A DNA stretch of 64,000 nt, from NCBI RefSeq assembly GCF_023078375.1, contig NZ_CP095555.1, positions 359,564 through 423,563 on the forward strand, in the 5' to 3' direction. The DNA comes from Roseomonas gilardii subsp. gilardii. GTDB lineage: Bacteria; Pseudomonadota; Alphaproteobacteria; Acetobacterales; Acetobacteraceae. Within the stretch, counting starts at the first letter, position 1, and each line of letters starts with the position of its first letter. Below the pieces are notes generated by a model. The model was not told the DNA's origin, did no database searches, and worked only from the letters and a program-made list of their open reading frames with translations. This document shows positions 8,494 to 16,617 of the stretch, piece after piece. Made by a program: the position numbers and the translations under genes.

Positions 8494-9657
8494 TCAGCCG
8501 CGGCGGGCCTTGTCACGACCGGACACCTCGCCGGGGCCTTGTTCGGACGTCAGCACCCCGACCGCCCTTCCGGGCCGCTTCCCCACTCCTTGCGTCGCGC
8601 TGTCCAGCCAGCTCACCTGGCTGCCATGGGCATGCGCCGTGGCGAGGCGGCGCTCCTCGCCGCCCGGCCAGAGGGTCAGGCGCAGTTCCGGCCGGGCCTC
8701 GGGCGTGGAGGGCTCGAAGCGGAGCCAGGCGAGCGGCGCCTGCGGCGTGGCGCGCGCGCCGGCGTCCCGGAGGGCTCCGGCGATGTCCTCGCGCGTCCCC
8801 CCGGGCATGTATTGCCACATGATGGAATGGTACAGGACGGTGGTGCAGCCATCCGCCGGCTCGGCCAGCCCTGCCCGGACCCAGGGGGCCGCGTCGGCCT
8901 GCTCCACGCGCTGCCCGCAGGCCCGCGCCACGGCGATGGCGCCCTCCAGCCGGGCGAGGCGTTCGCGCTGATCCGCCCAGACATAGGCGCGCAGGCGGAG
9001 GCGCTGGACAGGGTCCTCCAGGTCGATCGGCGAGAGGTCGCAGGCCCGGCGCGAGGCCACGCGCAGCGGCGCATCCAGCGGCGGCAGCCCGCCCTCCCAG
9101 GCGGGAGCCAGTTGCACCGGACTGGCGGGATCGCCCCATGACGCCTCGCCCAGCCGGTAGTGGAAGCGGTCCCAGACCGTGTTGAGGCCCGCGCTGGCGC
9201 CGATCTCCAGCAGCCGCAGCGGCAGGCCGGTGTCCCGCGCGATCCGCAGGAAGCCGCCCAGCAGCACGCCCGAACGCCCGACCTCGTTGGTTTGCGGCGG
9301 GGAGGCCAGGAAGCCCTCGATGAAGGCGCGATGTGCCGCGAGGACTCCGGGCAGCAACGGGGCGAGCCGTTCCGGACCCGCCTCCGCATGGGGCGGATAA
9401 GCGGCAGCGAGTTCCGGCGCCGCGCCGCTCAGCACCAGCGCATGCAGCGCGCCCGCCAGCCGCAGCGGCAGCGCATCGGCCACCGGGTCGCCAGGCCATC
9501 CCCCCACCAGTGCCGCGACGGGGCCACCAGCCGTGAGATCCGCGGCGAGCAGGCGCAGCAGTCCGGCCGTGAAGGGCGAACCGAGGCTGTCGCACCAGCC
9601 GATCTGCTTGGCGAAGCTGGCGAGAAGCTTTTCCTGTTGCGCCGGCTGCCCGGACAT
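8494..9657 (-). CDS. DUF2332 family protein (methyltransferase-like fold)
   Basis: 387 residues from ATG 9657, which has a strong Shine-Dalgarno (aggagg, 5-7 bp upstream). Family hallmarks are GWCDSLGSPFTAGLL near the N-terminus, TNEVGRSGVLLGGFL, LRLLEIGASAGLNTVWDRF (a SAM-binding-like glycine motif) and TTVLYHSIMWQYM. The body ends at the usual HAHGSQVSWL; a 30-residue tail of ordinary frame-shadow composition follows, so the true stop could be earlier if a small indel is present. Function of DUF2332 is unknown. It heads the minus-strand copper group by position only. Confidence 0.8.
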   Translation of the reverse strand: MSGQPAQQEKLLASFAKQIGWCDSLGSPFTAGLLRLLAADLTAGGPVAALVGGWPGDPVADALPLRLAGALHALVLSGAAPELAAAYPPHAEAGPERLAPLLPGVLAAHRAFIEGFLASPPQTNEVGRSGVLLGGFLRIARDTGLPLRLLEIGASAGLNTVWDRFHYRLGEASWGDPASPVQLAPAWEGGLPPLDAPLRVASRRACDLSPIDLEDPVQRLRLRAYVWADQRERLARLEGAIAVARACGQRVEQADAAPWVRAGLAEPADGCTTVLYHSIMWQYMPGGTREDIAGALRDAGARATPQAPLAWLRFEPSTPEARPELRLTLWPGGEERRLATAHAHGSQVSWLDSATQGVGKRPGRAVGVLTSEQGPGEVSGRDKARRG

Positions 9658-9723
9658 CCACGCCTCCTGTGCTTGACGGGGCAAGGAGGATCGCGGCAGG
9701 GATTGTCGTCAATCTTGATCGAG

Positions 9724-10899
9724 ATGATCAACATCGCCGCGCCCGCCCCTCCCCATCTGACCGCCCAGGACGCCACGGCACGCCTCGGCGTCTCGCGGCA
9801 GACCCTCTACAGCTATGTGAGCCGTGGCCTGGTGCGTGCCGTCGCGGCGCCCGGCGACCCCCGCCGCAGCCTCTACGACGCCCAGGACGTGGCCCTGCTG
9901 CTGGAACGCCGTGGGCGCGGCCGCGCGCGGCGGGACATCGCCGCTTCCACGACCGATTGGGGGGAGCCGGTGCTGCGCTCCTCGCTCACGCTGATCGATG
10001 GCGGCGGCTTCCGCTATCGTGGCCGGGATGCGGTCGCCCTGTCGCGGCGGGCCCCGCTGGAGGAGGCGGCCTCCCTGCTCTGGGATTTCCCGGTCGCTCC
10101 CTTCGCCCCGCCGGAGGAACCTCCCCCGGCAGGGGAACGGCCGCTCGAACGCGCCCTGCGCGCGGTGGCGGCCGAGGCGGCCCGCAGTGACTGGGCGCTG
10201 TACCCACCCCGGATCGCGGCGGGCGCGGCCCGGCTGCTGGGCCTCGTGGCGCAGGCCGTGGCCGGGGGCGGGAGGGTGGGGACGGCATGGCCGCGCATGA
10301 GCGGCTGGCCACCGCCTGGGGTCTCGACAGCCGGGGAAGCGACCTGCTGCGCCGCGCCCTGGTGCTCTGCGCCGACCACGAGCTGAACGCCTCCGCCTAT
10401 GCCGCGCGCGTCGTCGCCTCCACCGGCGCCTCCCTGGCCGCCTGCGTGCTGGCCGGTCTCGCCGCCCTGTCCGGCCCCCGGCATGGCGGCATGACAGACC
10501 GCGTCCGCGCCCTGGCGGCGGACCCGGAGGTGCTGCGCGACCCGGTCAGGGCCCTCGGTGCCCGGCTCGCACGGGGAGGAGATCCCGGGCTTCGGCCACC
10601 GCCTCTATCCGCAGGGGGATCCACGGGCCGGGGCGCTGCTGGACGGTTTCCCGGTCCCGGACACATGGCGGGAGATGATCCGGGCCGCCGAGAGTCTGAC
10701 CGGCCTCCGCCCGACCGTCGATGTCGCCCTCGCGCTGATGGAGGAATGCCTGCCGCTGCCGCCGGGGGGCGGGCTGGGCATCTTCGCCGCCGGCCGGACC
10801 GTCGGCTGGATCGCCCATGCCCTGGAACAGCGGGCCGATGGCCGGCTGATCCGGCCACGCGCCCTCTATGCCGGGCCGGAGGCCGCCGGCGGACGTTGA
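9724..10899 (+). CDS. Citrate synthase-like protein with N-terminal MerR-type HTH; two frame breaks (10278-10281 and 10565-10580)
   Basis: About 391 residues when repaired. The N-terminus is a helix-turn-helix of the excisionase/MerR kind (LTAQDATARLGVSRQTLYSYVSRGLV, then SLYDAQDVALLL). A citrate synthase-fold domain follows: RSSLTLIDGGGFRYRGRDAVAL, LCADHELNASAYAARVVASTG with the catalytic His, GPRHGGM, and PGFGHRLYPQGDPRA with a second catalytic His. Frame 1 fails in the G4 run at 10278-10281 (one G missing). A second shift, +1 or -2, lies about 290 bp later. The protein could be a methylcitrate/citrate synthase variant or a CoA-ester-sensing regulator. Divergent from DUF2332. Confidence 0.75.
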
Positions 10900-10908
10900 G
10901 GGGCGCCG

Positions 10909-10943
10909 CGATCGAAAACGAATGCCCACGACCGAAAACGAAT
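10909..10943 (+). promoter_or_regulatory. Two direct repeats upstream of the ACS-family carrier, candidate operator
   Basis: The element cgATCGAAAACGAAT (10909-10923) recurs as cgACCGAAAACGAAT (10929-10943). The two are offset by exactly 20 bp, close to two helical turns, and differ at one base. Each carries a CG-AAAA-CG core. They sit in the 106-bp gap before the MFS gene, 63 bp from its ATG. A-rich blocks of this kind are unusual in this DNA. Tandem binding by a regulator is inferred. Confidence 0.5.
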
Positions 10944-11005
10944 AACCGGCCTCTTCTCCCGTACACCAAAATGATCCGGCCGTGAGAAACCAAAGGGAGG
11001 GGCCG

Positions 11006-12340
11006 ATGGCATCGCCATCATTCACCAGGGAAAGAACCCCGTCGGTTCGCAACATGCACGGGCTCTCTCCCGCCGCCCGCTGGCTGGTGCTGCTGCTGCT
11101 CGCGCTTGGCGTGCTCATCGCTTTCGTCGACCGGACCAGCATCTCCTCCGCCCTGGCCGACCAGCCCTTCATCCGGCATTTCGGCCTGTCCAGCGTCGAT
11201 CGCGGCTGGCTGAACTCCGCTTTCTTCTGGTCCTATGGCCTCGTCCAGATCCCGATGGGCTGGGTCGTGGACCGCTATGGCGTGAAGTGGCCCTATACCG
11301 TCTGCTTCGCGATCTGGTGCGTCGCGACGGCCGCGATCGGCCTGACCGACGCCTTCGCCAGCCTGCTGCTGCTGCGTCTCGTGATCGGCGCAGCGGAAGC
11401 CATCGTGGTGCCCGCCAGCTATCGCTGGATCCGGGACAATTTCAGCGAGAAGCGGAGCGGCACGGCGGTCGGCATCTTCTCCATGGGCAACAAGCTCGGC
11501 CCCGCCATCGGCGCCCCCGCCGCGGCCTGGCTGATCGTCAACTATGACTGGCGGACCATGTTCGTCCTGACGGGCATCGCCGGCTTCGTATGGCTGATCC
11601 CCTGGATTCTGGTGGTCCGCAACGACTGGCCGAGCGCCGGGAAGCGCGCCAGCACACAGAACCGGGGCGCCACCGTGCCCTTCGCCAACATCATCCGGAG
11701 CCCGGTCGTCTGGGGCGCGATGATCAACAACTTCTGCTACGGCTATTTCACCTTCTACTGCATGAGCTGGATGCCCGCCTATCTGGTGGAACAGCGCGGC
11801 CTGTCGCTGGAGCAGTCGGGGCTCTACACCTTCTTCAGCTTCGCCGGCATCGCCATCGTGGCCGTCGCCGCCGGCTGGGCCGCCGACAAGCTGATCGAGC
11901 GCGGCGGCGATCCGGTCTTCGTGCGCAAGGCCTTCGTCACCGCGGGCTTCGTCGGCGCCTCGACCGTGCTGCTCGGCGCCTGGGCGGAAACGCTGGAGAT
12001 GGCGCTGTTCTGGAACGTGTTCTCGCTGTCCTTCCTGGGGCTGAACACCGCGAACAACCTCGCCCTGTGCCGCCTGACCCTGATCCCCAAGCCGGCTGTC
12101 GGCCTTGTCACGGGCGTGCAGCAGGTCGCGACCAGCCTGGCTGGCGGCGTGGCGGCCAGCCTGTCCGGCTGGCTGCTGCATATCAGCGGCAGCTACGACC
12201 TCCCGATGATGGTGATCTTCGTCTTCCTGCTCATCGGCGCGGCGACGACCTGGATTCTGCTGCGGCCGGAATGGGCGCCGAAGGTGTCGGAGGACGTGGC
12301 CGTCCCCGGCGCTGCAAAGCCGGCCCCGGCCGGCGGCTGA
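11006..12340 (+). CDS. MFS transporter, anion:cation symporter (ACS) family
   Basis: 444 residues, twelve predicted membrane helices. The first helix ends in FVDRTSISSALAD, the ACS-family signature region with the aspartate and arginine. GWVVDRYGVKWPY is the MFS loop-2/3 motif, and RLVIGAAEAIVVPASYRWI matches ACS members such as phthalate, hexuronate and glucarate carriers. ATG 11006 is chosen because gggaggggcc lies just upstream; a GTG at 10982 is in frame but lacks this. The substrate is probably an organic anion. It is monocistronic and faces the secreted esterase gene across a hairpin. Confidence 0.88.
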   Translation: MASPSFTRERTPSVRNMHGLSPAARWLVLLLLALGVLIAFVDRTSISSALADQPFIRHFGLSSVDRGWLNSAFFWSYGLVQIPMGWVVDRYGVKWPYTVCFAIWCVATAAIGLTDAFASLLLLRLVIGAAEAIVVPASYRWIRDNFSEKRSGTAVGIFSMGNKLGPAIGAPAAAWLIVNYDWRTMFVLTGIAGFVWLIPWILVVRNDWPSAGKRASTQNRGATVPFANIIRSPVVWGAMINNFCYGYFTFYCMSWMPAYLVEQRGLSLEQSGLYTFFSFAGIAIVAVAAGWAADKLIERGGDPVFVRKAFVTAGFVGASTVLLGAWAETLEMALFWNVFSLSFLGLNTANNLALCRLTLIPKPAVGLVTGVQQVATSLAGGVAASLSGWLLHISGSYDLPMMVIFVFLLIGAATTWILLRPEWAPKVSEDVAVPGAAKPAPAGG

Positions 12341-12351
12341 CGCCATCCCGG

Positions 12352-12389
12352 AAAACGCCCGGCACCGCAGGCCGCGGCGCCGGGCGCTT
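12352..12389. terminator. Hairpin between convergent MFS carrier and esterase genes
   Basis: CGCCCGGC (12356-12363) pairs perfectly with GCCGGGCG (12379-12386) around a 15-base loop that is itself G+C-rich. It is flanked by AAAA on the left and CTTC on the right. It lies between two converging stop codons, so it could terminate both strands, although no real U-tract follows. Confidence 0.45.
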
Positions 12390-12407
12390 CGCCTCCGGGC
12401 TCCGGCG

Positions 12408-14126
12408 CTAACCGGGCGGGCGGCACTCGAAGCTGCCGATGTCCTGCGGGTCGCCCTGGCCCTTGTAATGCGCTTCCAGGGGATAGGCGCAGAGCGGGCG
12501 GCTGCGCCCCGGAAAGGCACGGCCCCTGGCCGGCAGGGCCTCCGGCGCCTGTCCCGCCTCGACCCAGGCCTCGATCGCGGCGAGCGGGTCGAAGTCGTCC
12601 AGGGCCGGGCCGCCGCCGCAGTGGTTCATCCCCGGCACCACGAACAGGCGCGCCCAGCGCGCCAGGGCCGCATCGCCGCCACTGTCCTGCCCCAGGGTGT
12701 GCCAATAGGCGCGCAGGTCGTCCGCCGAAAAGACCGGATCGCTGTTGCCGTGGAAGACCAGCAGCTTGCCGCCCCGTGCGACGAAGCTCGACAGCAACGT
12801 GGCGGTGGCGTCGTTGATCGCCGCCGTCTGCGCCGTCTGTGCCGCGATGCGGTCGAAGTCCACCTCCTCCAGCCGCAGGCCTGGCTTCGGCGGAGTCATG
12901 AAGTAGAGGCCCAGCGATGCGGCGGCCAGGGTGGCGTTGCGGGCGTTCGGGGTGCCCGTCGGAGAGGTGCCGAGCTTCCAGGCGCGCCAGCCCGGCGCGG
13001 AGATCCCGGCATCCCAGGGCCAGGTGCTGTAGAGCGGCTGGCCCTGGCCATCCCGGGCACCGCCGAAGACGCTCCGCAGGGCCTCCAGCTTCGCCGGGGC
13101 GAGGCAGGACTGGGTCTGCCCCGCGCCGCAGGCCAGGGTGGCGGGATCGAAGCGGCAGGCGGACATCGCATCGATGCTGCCATCCGCCAGTCCGTCCAGG
13201 GCGTCGCACTGCTTCAGCACCCCCTGGGAGACGAGCTGCAGGTCCTCGGGCGTCAGCGCCGATGCGAGGATCGGCCGGCCCTGCTCGTCGCGCGGCGCGG
13301 CGCGGTTCAGGGCCTGCACGTCCCAGGCCTGGGCGATGGCGGCACGGCTCAGCCGGAAGCCCGGATTGCCCGCGACCACCCCGTCGAAGAGGGTGGGAAA
13401 GCGCTGCGCCGCCATCAGCGCGGTCCGCCCGCCATTCGAGCAGCCCATGTAGTAGCGGTGCTCGGGCGGCCGCCCCTCATAGGCGCCGATCAGGCTGAGC
13501 GCCGTCTCCGTCACGCGGCCGATCGCGGCATAGGCGTGGTCGATCCGCGCCTGCTGATCGACGCCGAAGGAGGCATCGCTGCTGTCCGCGCCCTGGTGGC
13601 CGGAATCCGTCGAAACGACGGCATAGCCCCGGTTCAGCGCCGGTGCCGCCGTCGCGCCCGCGACCGGAATGGCCCCGACGGCATCGCTGACCACCCCATC
13701 CATGCCGCCGCCGCCCTGGAAGAGGAAGCGGCCGTTCCAGTCCTCCGGCATGCGGAGCTGGAAGCCGATGCCGAAACTCCGCTGATCCACTCCTTGGCCC
13801 ACCCCTTGGCGCGGCGCGATCATCCCTTCCACGAGGCAATGCGCCGGCATGGCCGCCTGGGCGCGCGCCGCCCCGGTGAGGGCGGCCCGGCCCGGGTTCT
13901 CGGCGGGAAGCTGCCCGGCCGGCACGGCCTCCGCGCGGGTGATCCGCAGATCGGGGCCGGCAAGGGCCGTCAGGCTGGCGCAGTCCCGCGCCCCGGCGGC
14001 CCGGGCCGCCGGGGCGGACAGCAGGGCGAGGCCCAGGCCGGAGATCCCGAGACCCAGTATCGCGAGGCCCGGGGCGAACATGCCCCGCCCGATCAGGGCC
14101 CGGCCGCGTGTCGTGTCGCTCCGCAT
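12408..14126 (-). CDS. Secreted tannase/feruloyl esterase family hydrolase
   Basis: 572 residues. An N-terminal export signal (hydrophobic stretch LAILGLGISGLGLALLSAPAARA) precedes a full tannase/FaeB-like alpha/beta hydrolase. The nucleophile serine is near residue 230 in GCSNGGRTALMAAQR. The later FHGNSDPVFSADDLRAYW carries the likely acid and PGMNHCGGG the catalytic histidine. Paired cysteines occur around both motifs, as in family members with a CS-D-HC arrangement. It would release ferulate or gallate-type acids from plant polymers outside the cytoplasm. On the minus strand with DUF3237, an aromatic-acid carrier and MarR, next to the ferulate-degrading operon, which supports a feruloyl esterase role. 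Confidence 0.85.
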   Translation of the reverse strand: MRSDTTRGRALIGRGMFAPGLAILGLGISGLGLALLSAPAARAAGARDCASLTALAGPDLRITRAEAVPAGQLPAENPGRAALTGAARAQAAMPAHCLVEGMIAPRQGVGQGVDQRSFGIGFQLRMPEDWNGRFLFQGGGGMDGVVSDAVGAIPVAGATAAPALNRGYAVVSTDSGHQGADSSDASFGVDQQARIDHAYAAIGRVTETALSLIGAYEGRPPEHRYYMGCSNGGRTALMAAQRFPTLFDGVVAGNPGFRLSRAAIAQAWDVQALNRAAPRDEQGRPILASALTPEDLQLVSQGVLKQCDALDGLADGSIDAMSACRFDPATLACGAGQTQSCLAPAKLEALRSVFGGARDGQGQPLYSTWPWDAGISAPGWRAWKLGTSPTGTPNARNATLAAASLGLYFMTPPKPGLRLEEVDFDRIAAQTAQTAAINDATATLLSSFVARGGKLLVFHGNSDPVFSADDLRAYWHTLGQDSGGDAALARWARLFVVPGMNHCGGGPALDDFDPLAAIEAWVEAGQAPEALPARGRAFPGRSRPLCAYPLEAHYKGQGDPQDIGSFECRPPG

Positions 14127-14130
14127 GGCG

Positions 14131-14745
14131 TCAGACCAACCTGAAGACGCGGATCAGCACGGCGGCGCGGGCTGGCCGCAGGCTGTCCAGCGTGCCGACA
14201 TAGACCCCCTTGTTCAGCCAGCCATGGGGGCCTTCCGGCGCGGTGATGTCCAGCACGGAGAAGGCATAGCGCGGCCCGCCCGGCGGATCGTCCACCGTGA
14301 CGTGGTTGTTCACGGTGATGACGGCGCCGTCCTCCGTCTGCAACTCGTAGAGGGCGTTGAGCTGGCGCACCCCGTCGCGCCGCACGAGCTGCCGGTCCGC
14401 CCCACCGGGCAGGACCTTGCCACGCAGCCGGGGGCCCCGGAACTCGCCCCCCGTGATCGGGACCATCCGCCGCTCGCCCAGCGGCCCGTTGCCGAGCGCC
14501 ATGGTGGGTGAGAGGTCGCAGATCGCCTCATAGACGAATTCCGTCCGGGGCGCCGCCATGGGGATCTGCGGCGCCAGGGAAACATACTCCTCCGCCCTGG
14601 CTTCGGCGCCGGGCAGTGCGGCGGCCAGGCCGCCCCCTGCGAGGGCGGCAAGCAGCATGCCCCGGCGCCCCGGCGGAACGCGCCCCGCCTCGTGGCCAGC
14701 GGGATGCCCGTGAGTGGAAGCCGGATCGTGCATGTCGCGCTCCAT
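14131..14745 (-). CDS. DUF3237 domain protein with Tat-like signal
   Basis: 204 residues. A twin-arginine-like leader (GRRGMLLAALAGGGLAAALPGAEA) precedes a DUF3237 beta-barrel: EFVYEAICDLSPTMALGNGP, RRMVPITGGEFRGPRLRGKVLPGGAD, and VTVDDPPGGPRYAF. DUF3237 proteins are small barrels repeatedly found in aromatic-degradation clusters but without a settled activity. The gene lies between the aromatic-acid carrier (stop 3 bp away) and the secreted esterase (4 bp away), so it is almost certainly co-transcribed with both. An exported location fits an accessory role in ester cleavage or substrate capture; that is inference. Confidence 0.82.
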   Translation of the reverse strand: MERDMHDPASTHGHPAGHEAGRVPPGRRGMLLAALAGGGLAAALPGAEARAEEYVSLAPQIPMAAPRTEFVYEAICDLSPTMALGNGPLGERRMVPITGGEFRGPRLRGKVLPGGADRQLVRRDGVRQLNALYELQTEDGAVITVNNHVTVDDPPGGPRYAFSVLDITAPEGPHGWLNKGVYVGTLDSLRPARAAVLIRVFRLV

Positions 14746-14748
14746 GAC

Positions 14749-15975
14749 TCAGGCCGCCCGGACCGGTTGCAGCGGCGGCACCGAAGGGCGGCGCGTCACC
14801 AGGACATAGGCGGACAGGCCGCCCAGAATGGCGATCGGCACGATGCCCATGAGCACCTCGCCCGGGGAACGGCCGGAGGCCACGAGGCCGCCCGCGAGCA
14901 GCGGCCCCGCGACCGAGCCCAGCCGCCCGGCGGCCACGGCCAGCCCGACGCCCGTGCCCCGCACCGCCGCCGGATAGCATTGCGGCGCCAGGCCATAGAG
15001 GATCGCCTGGACCGCGATCACCGCCGCCCCGGTGAAGGCGCCGGCCAGCACCGTCAACGGCAGGTTCGCCGGCAGCACCGCCAGCAGCGCCAGGGCGAGG
15101 ACCAGCGCGCCGAAGGCCGCGACAACGGTGCTGCGGCGGCGCGTGCTGTCCAGCGCGCGGCCCGTCAGCAGGCTGCCGGCGGAACCGGCGACATTGAAGG
15201 CGATCTGCACGATCCCGGCCTGCGCCGGGCTGAAGCCGCGCGAGACCAGCAGCGCCGGCAGCCAGTTCAGCAGCAAATAGAGCACCAGCAGGGAGAAGAA
15301 AAAGCCGATCCACAGCGACAGCGTGGAGACCAGCATGCCGGGGCCGACGATCTCCCGCATCGCGCCGGTGGTACGTGCCGTATCGGCGGCAGTGACCGCC
15401 GGAACGCGCAGGTCGGGCAGCAGGGCGAGCAGAGCCGGGATGATGGCGAGCGGCAGGATGCCACCGATCAGGAAGACCTCCTGCCAGCCGCCATGCAGGC
15501 CGAACAGCGGGACCAGGCTGGCGACGGCGCCGCCCAGCGGGATGCCCGCATACATCACGGCCACGGCGGAGCCGCGCCGCTCCGGCGGGGCGGCCTCGGC
15601 GGCGATGGCGACGAGGTTGGGCAGGGCGCCGCCGAGGCCCACGCCGGTCAGGAAGCGCAGCACCGCCAGTTCCGTGAAGCCGCTCACGAAGGCCGTGGCG
15701 ATGGAGAAAACACCGAAGGCGAGCAGCGCGAGCACCAGGCCCATGCGGCGCCCGAAGCGGTCGGCGATGCGGCCGCCGGCGATGGCGCCGAAGATCAGCC
15801 CGAAGGTGGCCGCCGAGAAGAACATGCCCATCTGGGCCGGCGTCAGCCCCAGGGCCGGTGCCAGCTTCGGCGCCGCCACGCCAGCGGCCTGGATGTCGAA
15901 GCCCTCGATCATCGCGGCGAGAAAGCACAGCCAGAGGGCCCGTCGGTCCGGGGCCCCGGAGAGTGTCTTGTCCAT
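14749..15975 (-). CDS. MFS transporter, aromatic acid:H+ symporter (AAHS) family
   Basis: 408 residues and twelve membrane helices. AAHS markers are IEGFDIQAAGVAAPKLAPAL in helix 1 (the D-aromatic motif required in PcaK-type carriers) and GGRIADRFGRRMGLVLAL in the loop between helices 2 and 3. It probably brings hydroxycinnamates or benzoates across the inner membrane by proton symport. It is transcribed just upstream of the DUF3237 and esterase genes and just downstream of marR-like, so uptake and polymer hydrolysis would share control. Confidence 0.88.
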   Translation of the reverse strand: MDKTLSGAPDRRALWLCFLAAMIEGFDIQAAGVAAPKLAPALGLTPAQMGMFFSAATFGLIFGAIAGGRIADRFGRRMGLVLALLAFGVFSIATAFVSGFTELAVLRFLTGVGLGGALPNLVAIAAEAAPPERRGSAVAVMYAGIPLGGAVASLVPLFGLHGGWQEVFLIGGILPLAIIPALLALLPDLRVPAVTAADTARTTGAMREIVGPGMLVSTLSLWIGFFFSLLVLYLLLNWLPALLVSRGFSPAQAGIVQIAFNVAGSAGSLLTGRALDSTRRRSTVVAAFGALVLALALLAVLPANLPLTVLAGAFTGAAVIAVQAILYGLAPQCYPAAVRGTGVGLAVAAGRLGSVAGPLLAGGLVASGRSPGEVLMGIVPIAILGGLSAYVLVTRRPSVPPLQPVRAA

Positions 15976-16044
15976 GTTTCCTTCCCTTATCCGGGCCGGC
16001 CGGTGCGCGGCTGCCCGTCCCCTGCGGTCCCGCCTCGGAACCGC

Positions 16045-16527
16045 CTAGTCTTCCTCGTCCTTCCAGATGCGCTGCAGCAGGCCGAGCAATGTGGCCTGCT
16101 CCGCTTCCGTCAGGCGATGCAGAAAACGATCCTCATGCCGCCTGATCCGGGCGCGGATCCGGGGCATGGCGGATTTCGCCGCCGCGGTCAGGAAGAGGAG
16201 CTGGATGCGCCGGTCCTCCTCATGCGCCACGCGCTCGATCAGCCCCTGCTCCTCCATCTCGTTGATCAGCGGCACCATGTTGGCGCGCTTCATGCCGAGG
16301 CGGCGGCAGAGCTCCGTCGCGGTGATGCCCGGCCGCTCCGCGATGGTGGACAGCATGCCATAGGTCACCGGGCGCAGGCCGATATCCGCGAATTCCACCA
16401 CGAAGTCGTTGAGTGCGAAGGCCGATGCGCGGCGCAGGTTATAACCGATCAGCTCCCCGAGCCTCTCGCCATCCCGCCCGGCCTGTGCCGCGGGTTTGCC
16501 GCGCTTGCGATCCGTGATTCCGACCAT
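16045..16527 (-). CDS. MarR family transcriptional regulator of the hydroxycinnamate cluster
   Basis: 160 residues from ATG 16527 (a GTG-type or second start up to 16548 is possible). A winged helix-turn-helix spans about residues 50-115: ITATELCRRLGMKRANMVPLI for the recognition helix region and HEEDRRIQLLFLT for the wing with the conserved D-R. MarR relatives next to CoA-ligase/hydratase-lyase genes (FerC, CouR, FerR types) repress until hydroxycinnamoyl-CoA binds. The palindrome at 16572-16586 lies between this gene and the divergent catabolic operon and is the obvious binding site. Role inferred from context. Confidence 0.87.
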   Translation of the reverse strand: MVGITDRKRGKPAAQAGRDGERLGELIGYNLRRASAFALNDFVVEFADIGLRPVTYGMLSTIAERPGITATELCRRLGMKRANMVPLINEMEEQGLIERVAHEEDRRIQLLFLTAAAKSAMPRIRARIRRHEDRFLHRLTEAEQATLLGLLQRIWKDEED

Positions 16528-16555
16528 GGCCCATGAGGCGATCCGCAATCGGTGC

Positions 16556-16590
16556 TTGTCAAGGCGAAAATGTTATGAGACATAACTATT
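16556..16590 (+). promoter_or_regulatory. Promoter/operator of the hydroxycinnamate operon (MarR palindrome)
   Basis: GTTATG-AGA-CATAAC (16572-16586) is a perfect inverted repeat with 6-bp arms. It starts 11 bp downstream of TTGTCA (16556-16561), a reasonable -35 element, and overlaps where the -10 would fall (the CATAACTAT region). This placement would let the divergent MarR protein block RNA polymerase. The stretch is A+T-rich against a 70% G+C background. The aldehyde dehydrogenase ATG is 32 bp beyond the palindrome with GGGGAGG as ribosome site. Confidence 0.72.
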
Positions 16591-16617
16591 GGGCCTGGTG
16601 GCTACGGGGAGGTTCTG

